Below, piece by piece: positions 15,838-25,479 of a DNA stretch of 34,608 bases (positions are counted from its first letter, which is position 1; each line of letters opens with the position of its first letter). Location of the stretch: assembly GCA_900320955.1 (NCBI GenBank), contig ONUN01000004.1, positions 1 through 34,608 on the forward strand, given 5' to 3'. The DNA is from an uncultured Methanobrevibacter sp. Its GTDB lineage: Archaea; Methanobacteriota; Methanobacteria; Methanobacteriales; Methanobacteriaceae. Position numbers and translations under genes: made by a program. Under the pieces are notes generated by a model. The model was not told where the DNA came from. It searched no databases and worked only from the letters and a program-made list of their open reading frames with translations.

Positions 15838-17096
15838 ATGTTTAATAGTATTAAATCTTTATTAAAAAGGGATAATTCTCAATTTATCAAAATAGACTCA
15901 ATTGAAAAAACCAGCAATTCAATTAAAGTAAACTTCAGCTTTTGTGATGAGATTTCCAAATATTTCAGGCAAAATTTCCAAAAAATTCAATATTTAAAAC
16001 TGAATCATGATTTGACCAATATTCCGGATGGAATCGCCATCATTCCTTTTGTATCAAATGTATTACCAATCATATGGTTTTTTGACCTGAAACTGATTAT
16101 AGATGAAATCGATAAGAACTTTTTTGAAAGCATTGATGATATCAAAAAAGGTTATAAGTTACTTTTTCCATTCATTGACTTTAAAGGAGAGGTCATCTGC
16201 AAAAATACAAAAGACTTTTCATATACTGCACAAAACAATTCCGTTGCCTTGTTTTCACAGGGACTGGATTCCATTAACACCGTAATAAATAATCTGGATA
16301 AGAATTTAAGTCTGCTCACCCTGCACGGATCTGACATTCCCCTAGACAAGACCGAAGGATGGAATAATCTTTCAGGTAAAATCGATGAGTTTGCCGAAAG
16401 CGTTAATGTTAAAAACTATTATGCCAAATCAAATTTCAGACGCATGCTTAATAACACGCAACTGAACAATGCACTGCCCGACGGAATGAAGAAAAGCTGG
16501 TGGCATCAGTTTCAACATGGAATCGGAATAATCAGCCATGCGACAATAATCGCATATCTTTTGAAATCCGAAAACATTCTGATTGCAAGCTCACTGTCCA
16601 AAGCTTCAGCGAATTTGAAAATTTAAAGTATAATCCAATTGCATCTTCACCGGTTATTGACAATAACTTTAAATTTGCAGCCTGCAGAACAATTCATGAC
16701 GGATATGAATTTGAAAGAATTGACAAATTAAGAAATACAGTTAGCTATTCAAGGGAAAATGAACCTATTTTTTTAAGGGTATGCATTACATCCCAAAACG
16801 GAGATAACTGCAGCGTATGCGACAAGTGCAGCCGTTCGATTTTGGGTCTGATTTCTGAAAATGAAAATCCGAATGGATATGGATTTGATGTTTGCGATGA
16901 AACATTGCTTGGCATCAGGGCGAATCTGGATGATTTGAAAAATGGTGTTGAAAAGAAAGGATGGTATTTCAGAAATTTCAGGCCGTACTTTTGGATTGAT
17001 CTTCAAAATAACTTCCAGAAGAATGCGGAAAAATATGATTTTGATGAAAATGTAAAATGGATATTGGATTATGATTTCTCCAATATCAAAAAATAA
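15838..17096 (+). pseudogene. Frameshifted QueC-like PP-loop ATPase
   Basis: Two overlapping frames together encode about 420 residues of one protein. The first frame (15838-16626) contains the PP-loop-like 'ALFSQGLDSINTV' (residues 138-150), where QueC would have SGGxDS, and 'LTLHGSD'. The second frame carries the rest from about 16600, including 'NPIASSPVIDNNFKF' and 'CITSQNGDNCSVCDKC', a C-x8-C-x2-C-x2-C zinc site identical in spacing to QueC. The switch is a single-base shift around 16598-16615, just before an early stop at 16624. This could be a true pseudogene, a sequencing error or programmed frameshifting; no slippery site is evident. The SQG variant suggests a relative of the preQ0 synthase, not QueC itself. 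Family assignment is inference from these motifs. Confidence 0.65.
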
Positions 17097-17111
17097 TATA
17101 TGTTTAAGCGA

Positions 17112-18188
17112 TTAATTGGCACCGGTTATATTTTTCAAACCTGGTATCTTATCTAAAATCCATAAGATAACAATTGTAATTACCAAAAAGGCCAGAAGAA
17201 TTATAGGGAACCATTTGAGTGGATTATGGGAAAATACCGGGAAGTAATATTTGTCAATCCATTTGAATGAATAAAGAGATATGTAATGTGCCAGATAGAT
17301 TCCATAGCTGAATGTGCTTATTGTAAATATGATTTTGAACATGAATGAATCCTTGAAAAATAAATGGATCTTATTTTTGATTGAACCTGGGGTTTTTGCA
17401 CTGCTTTGGGAAAAATATCTTATAAACAAATACATTGCTGCTGACTGAATAACCACTTCAATGCTTTGGTATCCGTAATAACTCAAACGATGCTTCATAT
17501 AACTGATTGAAACTGTGTGTTCCATCGAGAATATTGTAATTATCAGCAATACAACCAGGGACAATATTGCCATATTAGAATCAGATATCCTAAACTCCTT
17601 ATTGGAGAGGTAATAACCAAGGACTAAGTAACCGAGATATCCTGCGAAGTTGCCAAGTTCAAAATTATGAAACGGATACAGTCCTGCAGTATCCAATATT
17701 ATTACGAATGTCCAAATAGCTAAAAAGTATTCAACACCTTTAATTCCGTAATTTTCAATAAAAGCGTTTATAATTGGAATGAAAAGATATACGCCCAATA
17801 TCATCCATACATACCAATAGTCATCAAAGAACATGGTCAATATATTGGATGGGGATGGGGCTTGATTGTCTAGGAAAATTCTAAGTATTATGGTCACTAC
17901 GCTCCAAAAGAGAAACGGTATTAGAACCCTCCTGTATCTTCGTTTTAAAAAGTCTCCAAGCTCATATTTTCTATTTAAAAGCAAAGCTCCACTAATCATT
18001 AAAAACAGTGGCACTCCCATAATGGCCACATTAATCATAGGGGCTACCAAATGCATATAATTGGCAGAATGAGGTGCATTGTTATAAAACAGCCTGGTTA
18101 TATGTGCTGAAAGCACCAGAATAATTGCCAATGCCCGAATAAAATCCAGATAAAAAATTCTTTTTCTCCCGTTTACCATCTTATACAT
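17112..18188 (-). CDS. Acyltransferase 3 family membrane protein
   Basis: A 358-residue integral membrane protein with about ten hydrophobic helices. The N-terminus 'RIFYLDFIRALAIILVLSAH' is the signature of acyltransferase 3 enzymes (OafA/WecH type), with the conserved R and the H at the end of the first helix; 'FLKRRYRRVLIPFLFW' follows in the usual place. These proteins move acetyl or other acyl groups to extracytoplasmic sugars. The ATG at 18188 is preferred because GTGAT lies just upstream; a GTG at 18197 is part of that site. A box A-like CATATAAAC (18255-18263, minus strand) fits. With the pyruvyl transferase it suggests decoration of a surface polysaccharide. Confidence 0.8.
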   Translation of the reverse strand: MYKMVNGRKRIFYLDFIRALAIILVLSAHITRLFYNNAPHSANYMHLVAPMINVAIMGVPLFLMISGALLLNRKYELGDFLKRRYRRVLIPFLFWSVVTIILRIFLDNQAPSPSNILTMFFDDYWYVWMILGVYLFIPIINAFIENYGIKGVEYFLAIWTFVIILDTAGLYPFHNFELGNFAGYLGYLVLGYYLSNKEFRISDSNMAILSLVVLLIITIFSMEHTVSISYMKHRLSYYGYQSIEVVIQSAAMYLFIRYFSQSSAKTPGSIKNKIHLFFKDSFMFKIIFTISTFSYGIYLAHYISLYSFKWIDKYYFPVFSHNPLKWFPIILLAFLVITIVILWILDKIPGLKNITGAN

Positions 18189-18440
18189 AATAATCACATA
18201 TGCCGTCTTTAAATCTGAAGAATTTAAAGTAAGTTATTCCATGCATATGTATGTTGTTTATATGATTTAAATATTATTCCGCGCCGATGTTGGATTTGGA
18301 AATTGCCTTATGATAAATAGCCAATCATTTCATCAACATTGATTTGCAAGGTAACAATTTTTAGCTTACCATTCCCCAACAGATTTCACCTGACAATTTG
18401 TCATGCCAAATAATTAAAGTTAGCATTAAACAAATTAAAT

Positions 18441-18536
18441 TTAATGTGACTGCCGGCATTTTGATGATGCATGCATCTCATTAACGGCAATGTTTTCAAA
18501 AATCAGTTTGCTTTTTAACTTCACATCTACATCTCT
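18441..18536 (-). pseudogene. Relic A of an unidentified gene (C-terminal fragment)
   Basis: On the minus strand an open stretch reads RDVDVKLKSKLIFENIAVNE and then MHASSKCRQSH before a stop. A second intergenic site (30281-30367) encodes a clearly related sequence with the core LIFNNLAVNTIHAS. Over 87 aligned bases without gaps (18422-18508 against 30252-30338) I count about 62 identities. Both lack a start codon and the rest of a protein. They are probably the surviving 3' ends of one gene family, perhaps a mobile element, but I do not recognise it. The surrounding gap (18198-18582) holds nothing else except the acyltransferase promoter. Confidence 0.45.
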
Positions 18537-18582
18537 TCATTTAAAAATATCCATTTCCTGTGAAGTCATAGTGAAATGCACA

Positions 18583-18963
18583 CTATCTTAAATCGATTTT
18601 CATTTGAGCAAGATATCCCAGAAATGTGGTAATCAATAAGGTAATTACAATCATTGAAGCAATATGCATCGGAAAATTGGGAATGAAAAATCTCGAAGGG
18701 GAAAATATGAAAATCAGCAAATCCAATATCAGATTGACCAGGCAAAATACGACTCCTGCAAGAACTCCTTCAACAACTTCATTTTCATCGATATTTCTGA
18801 TGTAGATTATTCCGAAAAACACTGTTGTAATAATGGTCAATATTGGAATTAGAATATTGAAATATTGAAGATTATTGTTGAAAATCGGATGGAAAATGCT
18901 TGCTATGCAATTTGTTAAAATCCATATTAAAACTCCAAATATTATTGCCATATTCAGTTTCAT
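18583..18963 (-). CDS. Four-helix membrane protein of unknown function
   Basis: A 126-residue protein with four hydrophobic helices (about residues 4-22, 33-53, 65-88, 98-118). A short polar loop 'RNIDENEVVEGVLAG' precedes the third helix; an E-G-x-x-x-G pattern there is seen in DUF5367-like small membrane proteins, which is the closest resemblance I can offer. GGGTTGAT upstream of the ATG supports the start. The gene stands alone, with the hydrolase gene divergent from it at 19143. Confidence 0.65.
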   Translation of the reverse strand: MKLNMAIIFGVLIWILTNCIASIFHPIFNNNLQYFNILIPILTIITTVFFGIIYIRNIDENEVVEGVLAGVVFCLVNLILDLLIFIFSPSRFFIPNFPMHIASMIVITLLITTFLGYLAQMKIDLR

Positions 18964-19142
18964 ACAATCAACCCTAAAAAAACTTTAATAATGTTTTTAA
19001 ATTTGAGATATTTAATTCTTTGTTTAGAACTTTTTGCGTGAGTTCAATCACTTAATTAAAAAAAAATCAGACAATGTATAAATAAGACCGAAGGCAAATA
19101 TATATTACAAAAACATTCATAATTTTTCGAAGGGGATTTTTC

Positions 19143-19853
19143 ATGAACAGAAAACTTAAAATAGGAATTGTCCTGTTTCTTATTGTATTTTTCGGGGGCT
19201 TTTTTGTATATGCACAGTTCTATTATCATGCAGAAAAGACTGCAACAGATTATCTCAATGGAACAGATGACGTCAACGTTGTAAAAATCTCCAACGGACT
19301 GTTTTTGGACGGATACGGAAACAACACCACAATAATATTCTATCCCGGAGCCAAAGTGGAATATACGTCATATCTTCCCCTTTTCACAAATCTGGCAAGC
19401 AGGGGAATTGACTGCTATCTTGTCGAGATGCCCTTCAATCTTGCATTCTTTGGAATAAACAGTGCAGACAATATAATCAAAAATTCAAGTTACGATCATT
19501 ATTTCATGGCAGGTCATTCATTGGGCGGCGCTATGGCCAGCTCATATGTAAACTCCACACACAACAACATAAGCGGCCTTATATATCTCTCATCACACTC
19601 TCCAAAAGAGATTCATGTGCCTGTCCTGTCAATTAGGGGCACAAACGATGGAGTCATCAATCTGACAAGCTATGATAATGCAAAGTCACTGATGAAAAGC
19701 AATTTCACGGAAGTGATTATAAATGGCGGAAACCATGCGCAGTTCGGATATTACGGATTCCAGTCCGGGGACAATCAGGCAAACATCACTCCTGAAAGCC
19801 AGCAGAACCAGACCGCCGAAGCCATAATAAAATTCATCAATGCGAATACATGA
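19143..19853 (+). CDS. Membrane-anchored alpha/beta hydrolase
   Basis: A 236-residue protein with one N-terminal transmembrane helix (residues 6-24), so the catalytic domain is probably outside the cell. The nucleophile elbow is GHSLGG (S126). The acid is probably D169 in 'RGTNDGV' and the base H198 in 'GGNHAQFG', in the correct order for the fold. 'IIFYPGAKVEYTSY' precedes them as the oxyanion-hole strand. The family includes carboxylesterases and small-molecule hydrolases; the substrate cannot be predicted. GAAGGGGA upstream serves as ribosome binding site and a TATA-like AAATATATATT lies near 19097-19107. Confidence 0.8.
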   Translation: MNRKLKIGIVLFLIVFFGGFFVYAQFYYHAEKTATDYLNGTDDVNVVKISNGLFLDGYGNNTTIIFYPGAKVEYTSYLPLFTNLASRGIDCYLVEMPFNLAFFGINSADNIIKNSSYDHYFMAGHSLGGAMASSYVNSTHNNISGLIYLSSHSPKEIHVPVLSIRGTNDGVINLTSYDNAKSLMKSNFTEVIINGGNHAQFGYYGFQSGDNQANITPESQQNQTAEAIIKFINANT

Positions 19854-19855
19854 AA

Positions 19856-20278
19856 CTAATCAACGATGCCGTCAATTATATCAAATAGTTCGCCGTATTT
19901 TTTAAAAATTTCGCTTAATTCCCCATCATTTTTAGACATCATGGTCATATTCAGCTGATTGTCATTTTTGATGATTTTAACCTGTTCATCGCCAGATGCA
20001 TCTTCAATCATTGAGATGATTTGGTTGTATTTCTCTTCAGTCAGGTTATGTTTTCTGTGATGGCTCAACATGTCCATTGCATGAATGAGGCCATTATCAG
20101 GCCTGTCAATGCATGTGGACATTTTGATTTTTGTAATCATATAGTATGGAGCTTCTATTTTGTCCCGGCGAAGCACGATTGAAATTTTTGATATCACGTG
20201 GTCGTCTTTAGAGTTTTCATTGATGAATTTGATCAGTTGAAACTCTTTGATATTGGCATTATTGTTCATTAAAGTCAT
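19856..20278 (-). CDS. Hypothetical protein, 140 residues
   Basis: Not recognised. A soluble protein with a beta-rich first half ('HVISKISIVLRRDKIEAPYYM', 'TKIKMSTCIDRP') and a helical Lys/Glu-rich second half. It has no signal peptide or Cys pair. Two ATGs (20278 and 20269) are possible starts; neither has a clear ribosome binding site, and an AT-rich TATA-like stretch about 25 bp upstream suggests a leaderless transcript. It is convergent with the hydrolase gene, with only 2 bp between their ends. Confidence 0.6.
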   Translation of the reverse strand: MTLMNNNANIKEFQLIKFINENSKDDHVISKISIVLRRDKIEAPYYMITKIKMSTCIDRPDNGLIHAMDMLSHHRKHNLTEEKYNQIISMIEDASGDEQVKIIKNDNQLNMTMMSKNDGELSEIFKKYGELFDIIDGIVD

Positions 20279-20360
20279 GTTAATATATTATTTTTACAGA
20301 TATTTAAGTTTAATGTGGCAATATTCATTTAAAATGAATTTATAAAGCTACGCCGGATAA

Positions 20361-21005
20361 TCAGATTTGACCTTTCAGTTCACCATCATCCAGAGTTCTT
20401 ATATGTTCAATTACTTTTCTGGTTACCGGATATGCCAGAATTTCATATAGGACCTTGAATACAATCTGACAGCCGATCATTGTCAATACCAAATTATCAG
20501 GCAAAACGCCAATGAATGAAATTGTGATGAAAATAACAGAATCAACGGATTCGCCTATTGCAGTACTGATAACACAGCGTACAAAAAGCTGGTCCCAGTA
20601 TTTTTCCTTCAGTTTTACCATAACTTTTGAATTCAGTATATTTCCCACCATATATGAAATCAGCCCGGCTATAAATAGCCTTGGAGTGGTTGAGAGAAGC
20701 GCTGTAAAGGCATGTGCATTGGGACTGCTTGTAGGAAATGCCATTGCAACATGATACAGTACAATTGCTACAATATTGATTACAAAACCTACATAAATTA
20801 CGTCCCTTGTCAGTTTATAACCGTATATCTCTGAGAGAATGTCATTGACAATGAACAATATCGGGAATGTCAATATTGAACATGGCAGTGCAATGAATTC
20901 AAATTCCAGTGTTCTTGTAGCCAATATATTGGATACTATCATTGAAGCAAAGAATATCCCCGTCAGATATGCATATGCTCTTGCTTTGGTCATTCTTTCA
21001 AACAT
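20361..21005 (-). CDS. yhhQ: Queuosine precursor transporter family (YhhQ/VUT) protein
   Basis: A 214-residue membrane protein with about six helices. It matches the YhhQ/VUT family: 'FFASMIVSNILATR' in helix 1, 'FPILFIVNDILSEIYGYKLTR' in helix 2-3, and 'VRCVISTAIGESVDSVIFITI' in the later conserved helix, where the G-E-x-x-D-S/T motif is diagnostic. Family members import preQ0 or preQ1, in archaea for archaeosine in tRNA. The start has GGAGA upstream. The frameshifted QueC-like gene at 15838 is a functional echo but not a neighbour in the same operon. Confidence 0.85.
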   Translation of the reverse strand: MFERMTKARAYAYLTGIFFASMIVSNILATRTLEFEFIALPCSILTFPILFIVNDILSEIYGYKLTRDVIYVGFVINIVAIVLYHVAMAFPTSSPNAHAFTALLSTTPRLFIAGLISYMVGNILNSKVMVKLKEKYWDQLFVRCVISTAIGESVDSVIFITISFIGVLPDNLVLTMIGCQIVFKVLYEILAYPVTRKVIEHIRTLDDGELKGQI

Positions 21006-21192
21006 TTATTACAAATCTCCATCAATTAATAATATAATTTATATATTACACTAATAATTATTTTACTCCCTCCTGCTGACATTACATTAATGAAAAATAT
21101 AACACATATCCGACAAGATTGCATTCAAAAAGTTTAAATATCTTAAAAACTTTACTTTAAATATTATAAAAGTTTTAAAAAATTGTGATAAG

Positions 21193-22623
21193 ATGAAAAT
21201 AACTTTTCTAAATCCTCCCCAAACAAACTCAAAATACAAGTTTTTAGGTGTTGTAGCACCATCTCTTGGAATAGGCTATATGGCAGCTGTCCTTGAGAAA
21301 AACGGATATGATGTTGACGTTATAGATGCTACAGCTCTTGAGCTGACATATGATGAACTGGGTGAGGAAATTTTGAAGAGAAATCCAGATATCGTATCCA
21401 TCAGCGCATTGACACCGACAATAGGAGTTGCGCTTGATTCTGCCGATAAGATAAAGCAGGTAAAACCGGATACGCTTGTTGTTCTGGGAGGATATCACCC
21501 TACCTTTGAATACAAAAGTGTTCTTGAGGAAGATAGCGTTGATGTTGTTGTGAGAGGAGAGGGAGAATATACTCTATTGGAACTTGTTCAAACAATTGAA
21601 AAGGGTGGAGACTTGAAAGAGGTTCAGGGACTTGCATTTCATGATGAAAATGATGATTCCCTCGTATTGACTCCAGACCGTCCGATTATACAGGATTTGG
21701 ATGAGCTTCCGTTTCCGGCATTCCATCTCTTTCCAATGGAAAAATACAGGATTTTGAATATTACAACAAATGTCGCAACAATAATCACTACAAGGGGATG
21801 TCCTATGCAGTGTTCATTTTGCTCATCCGCAGCGCTTCACGGAAACAAGTTAAGGAGAAGATCATATTCCAATGTCGTTGATGAAATCGAGATGAGGCTT
21901 CTTGAAGAAAACATCGACACAATAGCATTTATGGATGATACATTCACCTTAAACAAAAGGTTTGTATATGATTTCTGCCGTGAAATAAAAAGGCGAAACC
22001 TTAAGTTTTGGTGGGGATGCACCTCAAGGGTGGATACCCTGGATGAGGAGCTTTTGCAGACCATGAAGGATGCGGGATGCATTACCATTTTCATTGGAGT
22101 TGAAAGTGCAGATCAGCAGACACTTGACAAGATGAACAAGAACATCACAGTTGCCAAAACCGAGAATGCATTCAAGCTTGCTCGAAAGGTTGGAATAAGA
22201 ACCATAGCTTCATGCGTGATAGGAATGCCTGAAGATACCCGTTCAAGCATTCAAAAAACCATCGGCTATGTTAAAAAGCTGAACCCGAATTATGCCCTGT
22301 ACAGTCTGGCTACACCATATCCGGGAACAAGATTTTACAACGAGACATTCAAGAAAAATCTAATCAACATTACTGACTGGTCCAAGTACACCCTTTTAAA
22401 TCCTGTGCTGGAGACAGTTGACTGCAGCAGCAAAGAGCTGAGAAGCATTCAAAAGAAAGCTTTCCTTAAGTTTTATTTGCGTCCGACTTATCTTGTCCGT
22501 CAGGTTTCACAGGACGGTCTTGTTCTTTTAAAAACTATTTTAAATGTTTCAAAAACATTGCTTAAAAAGCAGACAAACGGAAATACAGACTACAATAAAA
22601 CAAATATAAATAAGGGAAAATAA
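21193..22623 (+). CDS. B12-binding-type radical SAM protein
   Basis: A 476-residue protein. Residues 1-~140 form a cobalamin-binding-like Rossmann domain: 'PSLGIGYMAAVLEKNGYDV', 'VVLGGYHPTF' (97-106) and 'VVRGEGEYTL'. The canonical DxHxxG base-off motif is not visible. The radical SAM cluster site is C203-x3-C207-x2-C210 in 'TTRGCPMQCSFCSS', followed by a barrel ending in 'YALYSLATPYPGTRFY'. Relatives perform methylations or C-C bond formation on lipids, proteins and cofactors; which one applies here cannot be decided. GTGAT just upstream of the ATG is a normal ribosome binding site. It seems monocistronic. Confidence 0.8.
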   Translation: MKITFLNPPQTNSKYKFLGVVAPSLGIGYMAAVLEKNGYDVDVIDATALELTYDELGEEILKRNPDIVSISALTPTIGVALDSADKIKQVKPDTLVVLGGYHPTFEYKSVLEEDSVDVVVRGEGEYTLLELVQTIEKGGDLKEVQGLAFHDENDDSLVLTPDRPIIQDLDELPFPAFHLFPMEKYRILNITTNVATIITTRGCPMQCSFCSSAALHGNKLRRRSYSNVVDEIEMRLLEENIDTIAFMDDTFTLNKRFVYDFCREIKRRNLKFWWGCTSRVDTLDEELLQTMKDAGCITIFIGVESADQQTLDKMNKNITVAKTENAFKLARKVGIRTIASCVIGMPEDTRSSIQKTIGYVKKLNPNYALYSLATPYPGTRFYNETFKKNLINITDWSKYTLLNPVLETVDCSSKELRSIQKKAFLKFYLRPTYLVRQVSQDGLVLLKTILNVSKTLLKKQTNGNTDYNKTNINKGK

Positions 22624-22666
22624 GTGGTAGGCATTTTCTCACTAAAAATGACAAATGCATTAAATG

Positions 22667-23113
22667 CTAAAATTCCTTTCTCATGCAGACAACATCATCA
22701 TCATTTTTAAACTGTCCGAATTTTTCTACAACAATGTAATTCAGCTTTTTATATAATCCTATCGCAGCATGATTGTTTTTACCGGTTACTATATAGGAAT
22801 ATTTGAAATTCTCTTTTAGAAGAGATGATTCCAATTGGCAAATTAGATTATATGCAATTGCCTTTTTTCTATATTCCTTTTTAACGTAAACACGTTTAAA
22901 TTCAACCGAATCACTGTCAAAAACCCTATAGCTGGCACAGGCAACGGCAATGCCATTATCCAATGCCAATATGACTACATGAGGAGTATCAAACTCATTA
23001 TAGCTATCGTATTTTGACAACTCATCGCCGATGCGCTCATAATATAGCTTATCCAGCTCATCAACAAGCTTTAGAAATCTTTCATCTTTTTCATCAGTAA
23101 AAACGATATCCAT
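22667..23113 (-). CDS. GNAT family N-acetyltransferase
   Basis: A 148-residue protein from the ATG at 23113, preceded by GTGATTTG; a GTG at 23122 is part of that site. 'FKRVYVKKEYRKKAIAYNLI' (middle) is the acetyl-CoA pyrophosphate-binding motif, here K-K-A-I-A instead of the usual Q/R-G-x-G-A, and 'NNHAAIGLYKKLNYIVVEKF' is the typical end. The weakened glycine motif is unusual and may reduce cofactor binding. The substrate is unknown. The upstream M14-like gene runs in the same direction and ends only 27 bp before this start, so the two may be cotranscribed. Confidence 0.75.
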   Translation of the reverse strand: MDIVFTDEKDERFLKLVDELDKLYYERIGDELSKYDSYNEFDTPHVVILALDNGIAVACASYRVFDSDSVEFKRVYVKKEYRKKAIAYNLICQLESSLLKENFKYSYIVTGKNNHAAIGLYKKLNYIVVEKFGQFKNDDDVVCMRKEF

Positions 23114-23140
23114 ACAAATCACTGATTTGTCTTAAATGGA

Positions 23141-23866
23141 TTAGTTATAAATAGGCAGGGAATCAACTGTCCTGACCAGATTTATTGCAGTCAGTTCCTT
23201 ATCGTGCTGAGTGTCATTCTGTGCGGTTTCAAATAGAATAACGTTATGATTCTTTTGGGCAATAGGTATTGTTACCCATTCCGGTGAGGTACCTGTTACG
23301 ACCGGATAAACTGGATAGCTTAAGTTGCCGCCAATCTTATTGGCATAATCCATTGTTGTGCTTGACTTGTTGTCGACAATTCCGACATATTTCTGCAGAT
23401 TCCAGTAGTCTTCCATTTCGTGGGCATCTACAACGACATAAGGATTGTAGTTTTCAATATCCGGAACAATATAGTCATTTGCCAAAAGTTCACCCATGTG
23501 TCTGTTTGTATCATAATCGCTGATATTCATTCCGCTGTCCTTGAAATTAAGCTGGATGAAGTATATGATGTACTTTTTATTGAGGCTGTTGTCCTTTGTA
23601 AAATTCATTATTGCCTCATATGTTGCATTATGAATACCGCTTTCAAGGCTGTGAACTCCCAATATCATTATCGCAGTATCGCTGGATTGAGTATTTCCTG
23701 CAACTACCTTATAGACAGTTCCATTGGAATTATTTCCAATTACTTTTCCATATTTGCCTAGATTTCCAGCAGTAGGTTGCTCTGTTTTCATTGTAAAAGT
23801 AGCTATTCCGGCAAAAACAACAAGCAAAATCAATATAACAATTAAAATTTTAGTCATTCTTTTCAT
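23141..23866 (-). CDS. Membrane-anchored M14-like zinc metallohydrolase
   Basis: A 241-residue protein with an N-terminal membrane helix (residues 4-24) and an extracytoplasmic domain. Residues compatible with an M14-type site are in the right order: H72-x2-E75 in 'GVHSLESG', N121-R122 in 'YDTNRHMGE', H149 in 'VVVDAHE' and E213 in 'VILFETAQ'. M14 enzymes bind zinc through HxxE...H and use a C-terminal Glu as base. The domain is shorter than classical carboxypeptidases and closer in size to the AstE/aspartoacylase branch. In a pseudomurein-walled archaeon a wall-peptide role is conceivable but speculative. The assignment rests on motif order alone. Confidence 0.55.
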   Translation of the reverse strand: MKRMTKILIVILILLVVFAGIATFTMKTEQPTAGNLGKYGKVIGNNSNGTVYKVVAGNTQSSDTAIMILGVHSLESGIHNATYEAIMNFTKDNSLNKKYIIYFIQLNFKDSGMNISDYDTNRHMGELLANDYIVPDIENYNPYVVVDAHEMEDYWNLQKYVGIVDNKSSTTMDYANKIGGNLSYPVYPVVTGTSPEWVTIPIAQKNHNVILFETAQNDTQHDKELTAINLVRTVDSLPIYN

Positions 23867-23937
23867 TGCAATCGTTATTATGTTTATACTCCACAGATAT
23901 ATAAAATTATAGACATCGAAAAATAATGGGCATTAAA

Positions 23938-25314
23938 TTAATTGCCAATATGGATGTCAGATTCGTTTTCCATCCTGCTGGTGCTGATTTTGGAATCAAA
24001 GAATCTTTTAAGCACCACAAGCATGCCAACAGCTTCAATAGCATTGCTTAATATGATTGACAAATATACTCCTGCACTGCTTAATCCCAAAAAGTGGTTA
24101 AATAATCCTATGAAAAATATCAAAGTCAATATGTTTAATACAAGAAACATCAGTGTATAAGTACTCTTTTCAATTCCTAAAAATACATAACTGCAGCCCA
24201 TTATTATTGGAAATGAAATTATGTAGATGACAACGAAATACAGTATGTTTCTCACCTCATCCAAAACGACATTCTCCGTTGAAAATATGCCTATAATCGG
24301 ATTGTGGAATATTGCAAGTACCAATGCAATTAATATTCCAAGGCCGAGGGATATTGAAAATACTTTTCTTATCGTATTTCTAAGTTCAATGTATCTTTCT
24401 GCCCCATTCAAATGTCCGGATACAATACACAATGCTTTCATAATGCCCTGAATTGGAGTAAATACTGTTGACTGAACATTTAAAATAATAATATAAGTAA
24501 AAACTGCAATCGGTGATGCGTAAAGTTCAAGGGAATATGTGATGATAATTCCCAGGAAAGTTAAGATTACCCCCACTATAATAATCGGAATTGCAAGTAC
24601 GACAATCTCTTTTAATATCCCAAAATCCAGCCTGAATCCTTTCAGACGAATCTTCACCTGAGTATCCTTTTTAATGGAATATATGTATACAAAAAGCAGA
24701 AAAGATAATAATCCTCCGATTATTGTTGAAATAGCTGCTCCAAACATTCCCAGATTCAAGTTGAAAATAAGTATCGGATCCAGAATTATATTCAAAATAT
24801 TTCCGGCAGTAACAATGATTGCAGCCCTTTTTGTATCACCTTCACTGCCTAAAATGACACAAAAGAAATTGTTTATCATGATTATTATGGCAAAGCCCAA
24901 ACATGGAGCGATATATGCAAATATCATGTCAGTGTACTCGCCAATGCCCGCCATGACACAAATAGGTTCAATTAATGGTATGGAGACAATAGGAATAATG
25001 ATTGAAAGAACAACAATTAAAAGCAGTCCCTGTTCTGCATATTTTTCTGTTTTTTCTATTTCCTGTGCTCCAAAAGCATTTGAAATTAGAATATTACATG
25101 ATCTGCCTATTCCATCCCCCAGATAATGCAATGTGATTATGAAATTTGAAATATATCCCATACATATGATGGCAGTTGTGCCCAAACCGTTAACCCAGTA
25201 GATATCGCCGACGGCGTATAGGGAATCCAAAAAGTAGAGTATTATGATAGGGATACTTAACATAAATGTTGATTTCACGGGATTAAGTTGGATGTCTTTT
25301 ACATGTTCGCTCAT
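23938..25314 (-). CDS. MATE family efflux transporter
   Basis: A 458-residue protein with twelve predicted membrane helices in two similar halves, the size and pattern of MATE (multidrug and toxic compound extrusion) exporters. 'MLSIPIIILYFLDSLYAVGDIYWVNGLG' style sequence opens the first bundle, with 'ISNAFGAQEIEKTEKYAEQG' in the loop after helix 2. The second half begins around residue 235 with 'EIVVLAIPIIIVGVILTF'. These proteins use Na+ or H+ gradients to export organic cations. Substrate cannot be inferred. It is followed on the same strand, 71 bp on, by the M14-like gene. Confidence 0.85.
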   Translation of the reverse strand: MSEHVKDIQLNPVKSTFMLSIPIIILYFLDSLYAVGDIYWVNGLGTTAIICMGYISNFIITLHYLGDGIGRSCNILISNAFGAQEIEKTEKYAEQGLLLIVVLSIIIPIVSIPLIEPICVMAGIGEYTDMIFAYIAPCLGFAIIIMINNFFCVILGSEGDTKRAAIIVTAGNILNIILDPILIFNLNLGMFGAAISTIIGGLLSFLLFVYIYSIKKDTQVKIRLKGFRLDFGILKEIVVLAIPIIIVGVILTFLGIIITYSLELYASPIAVFTYIIILNVQSTVFTPIQGIMKALCIVSGHLNGAERYIELRNTIRKVFSISLGLGILIALVLAIFHNPIIGIFSTENVVLDEVRNILYFVVIYIISFPIIMGCSYVFLGIEKSTYTLMFLVLNILTLIFFIGLFNHFLGLSSAGVYLSIILSNAIEAVGMLVVLKRFFDSKISTSRMENESDIHIGN

Positions 25315-25479
25315 AATTGATATGATTTATATTATTCATAAGTTAAATAAATATACCATTAATTTGAGTTGAAAAATCCCTTATCGAAAGAGCACAAATT
25401 GAAATTCCAAACGAAATATGCAGAAAAAATGCCTGCATGATTTAAATAATATTAAGATAAATAAATCATCAGATATAAG

